A stretch of DNA of 13,757 bases from positions 1 to 13,757 of the forward strand of contig CABUBX010000041.1 of the NCBI GenBank assembly GCA_902489925.1. The letters are read 5' to 3'. The DNA comes from an uncultured Lachnospiraceae bacterium. Its GTDB lineage: Bacteria > Bacillota > Clostridia > Lachnospirales > Lachnospiraceae. A program made the position numbers and the translations under genes. The notes beneath the pieces are model-generated. The model was not told the DNA's origin. It searched no databases and worked only from the letters and a program-made list of their open reading frames with translations. Shown one piece after another: positions 13,617-13,757 of this stretch (its first letter is position 1; the number at the start of each line of letters is the position of its first letter).

Positions 13617-13757
13617 TTAATCCCCACCCCTAAGCTCATGAGCTATTTGACTTAACTTCCGTAACCGATGATTGACACCTGACTTACTTACAGGCGTGCT
13701 TAGCAGTTTACCCAATTCCTGTAAGGTGGCCTCCGGGTAAGACAGCCGCAGAATTGC
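13617..13757 (-). CDS. whiA: WhiA-family protein, C-terminal fragment
   Basis: Only the last 46 residues and the TAA stop are in the window; the gene continues beyond the right edge. The fragment has the helix-turn-helix of WhiA: LRLSYPEATLQELGKLLS (3-20) and TPVSKSGVNHRLRKLSQIA (21-39). WhiA joins a LAGLIDADG-like domain to this DNA-binding domain and influences cell division and chromosome segregation in Gram-positive bacteria. It is normally preceded by rapZ-like and yvcK-like genes, which would be expected just outside the window. The HPr-like gene follows after 33 nt with no terminator between, so the two are probably co-transcribed. Confidence 0.93.
   Translation of the reverse strand, partial: AILRLSYPEATLQELGKLLSTPVSKSGVNHRLRKLSQIAHELRGGD

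Noticed and set aside
1..13757. Mobile element, CRISPR array, prophage, defence or secondary-metabolite system
   Set aside because: No transposase, integrase, direct-repeat array or toxin-like gene is present; the region is densely packed with same-strand housekeeping genes.

Overview
This window reads as chromosomal core DNA from a low-to-moderate GC Firmicute, most likely a clostridial Lachnospiraceae-type organism. The clues are the gene families and their order (whiA next to an HPr/Crh-like gene; dnaE next to pfkA; coaX, dusB, greA and lysS together), strong AGGAGG-type ribosome binding sites, sigma-A-type promoters and tight operon packing. All 14 protein genes lie on the minus strand, so transcription runs from high to low coordinates. 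I see no mobile element, CRISPR array, rRNA, tRNA or phage gene.

In transcription order: (1) The 3' end of whiA (46 residues visible) is followed by an 84-residue HPr-like protein that has Glu at position 15 instead of the phosphorylatable His but keeps Ser46. This is the pattern of Crh, a regulatory HPr paralogue. A GC-rich hairpin follows. (2) A PaaI-type hotdog thioesterase overlaps dnaE (DNA polymerase III alpha) by ATGA. pfkA follows with its own likely promoter and ends in a strong hairpin terminator. (3) A near-consensus promoter then starts a long operon: ktrB and ktrA (potassium uptake), a SpoU/TrmH RNA methyltransferase, argF, a 111-residue protein of unknown function, coaX and dusB. 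Gaps in this operon are 2 to 31 nt, and two ribosome binding sites are built from the stop region of the preceding gene. (4) A consensus promoter that starts 4 nt past the dusB stop codon drives greA and lysS. lysS runs off the left edge and already extends past the usual LysRS C-terminus.

Functionally the window covers sugar-catabolite signalling and glycolysis (Crh-like protein, PfkA), replication (DnaE), ion homeostasis (KtrAB), tRNA/rRNA modification and charging (DusB, SpoU enzyme, LysS), transcription fidelity (GreA), CoA synthesis (CoaX) and arginine metabolism (ArgF). I did not find a new multi-gene system. The most interesting points are the Glu15/Ser46 HPr paralogue next to whiA and two genes upstream of dnaE-pfkA, the C-terminally extended LysRS, hairpins placed just after likely transcription starts, the substituted catalytic loop in PfkA, and the uncharacterised 111-residue gene.
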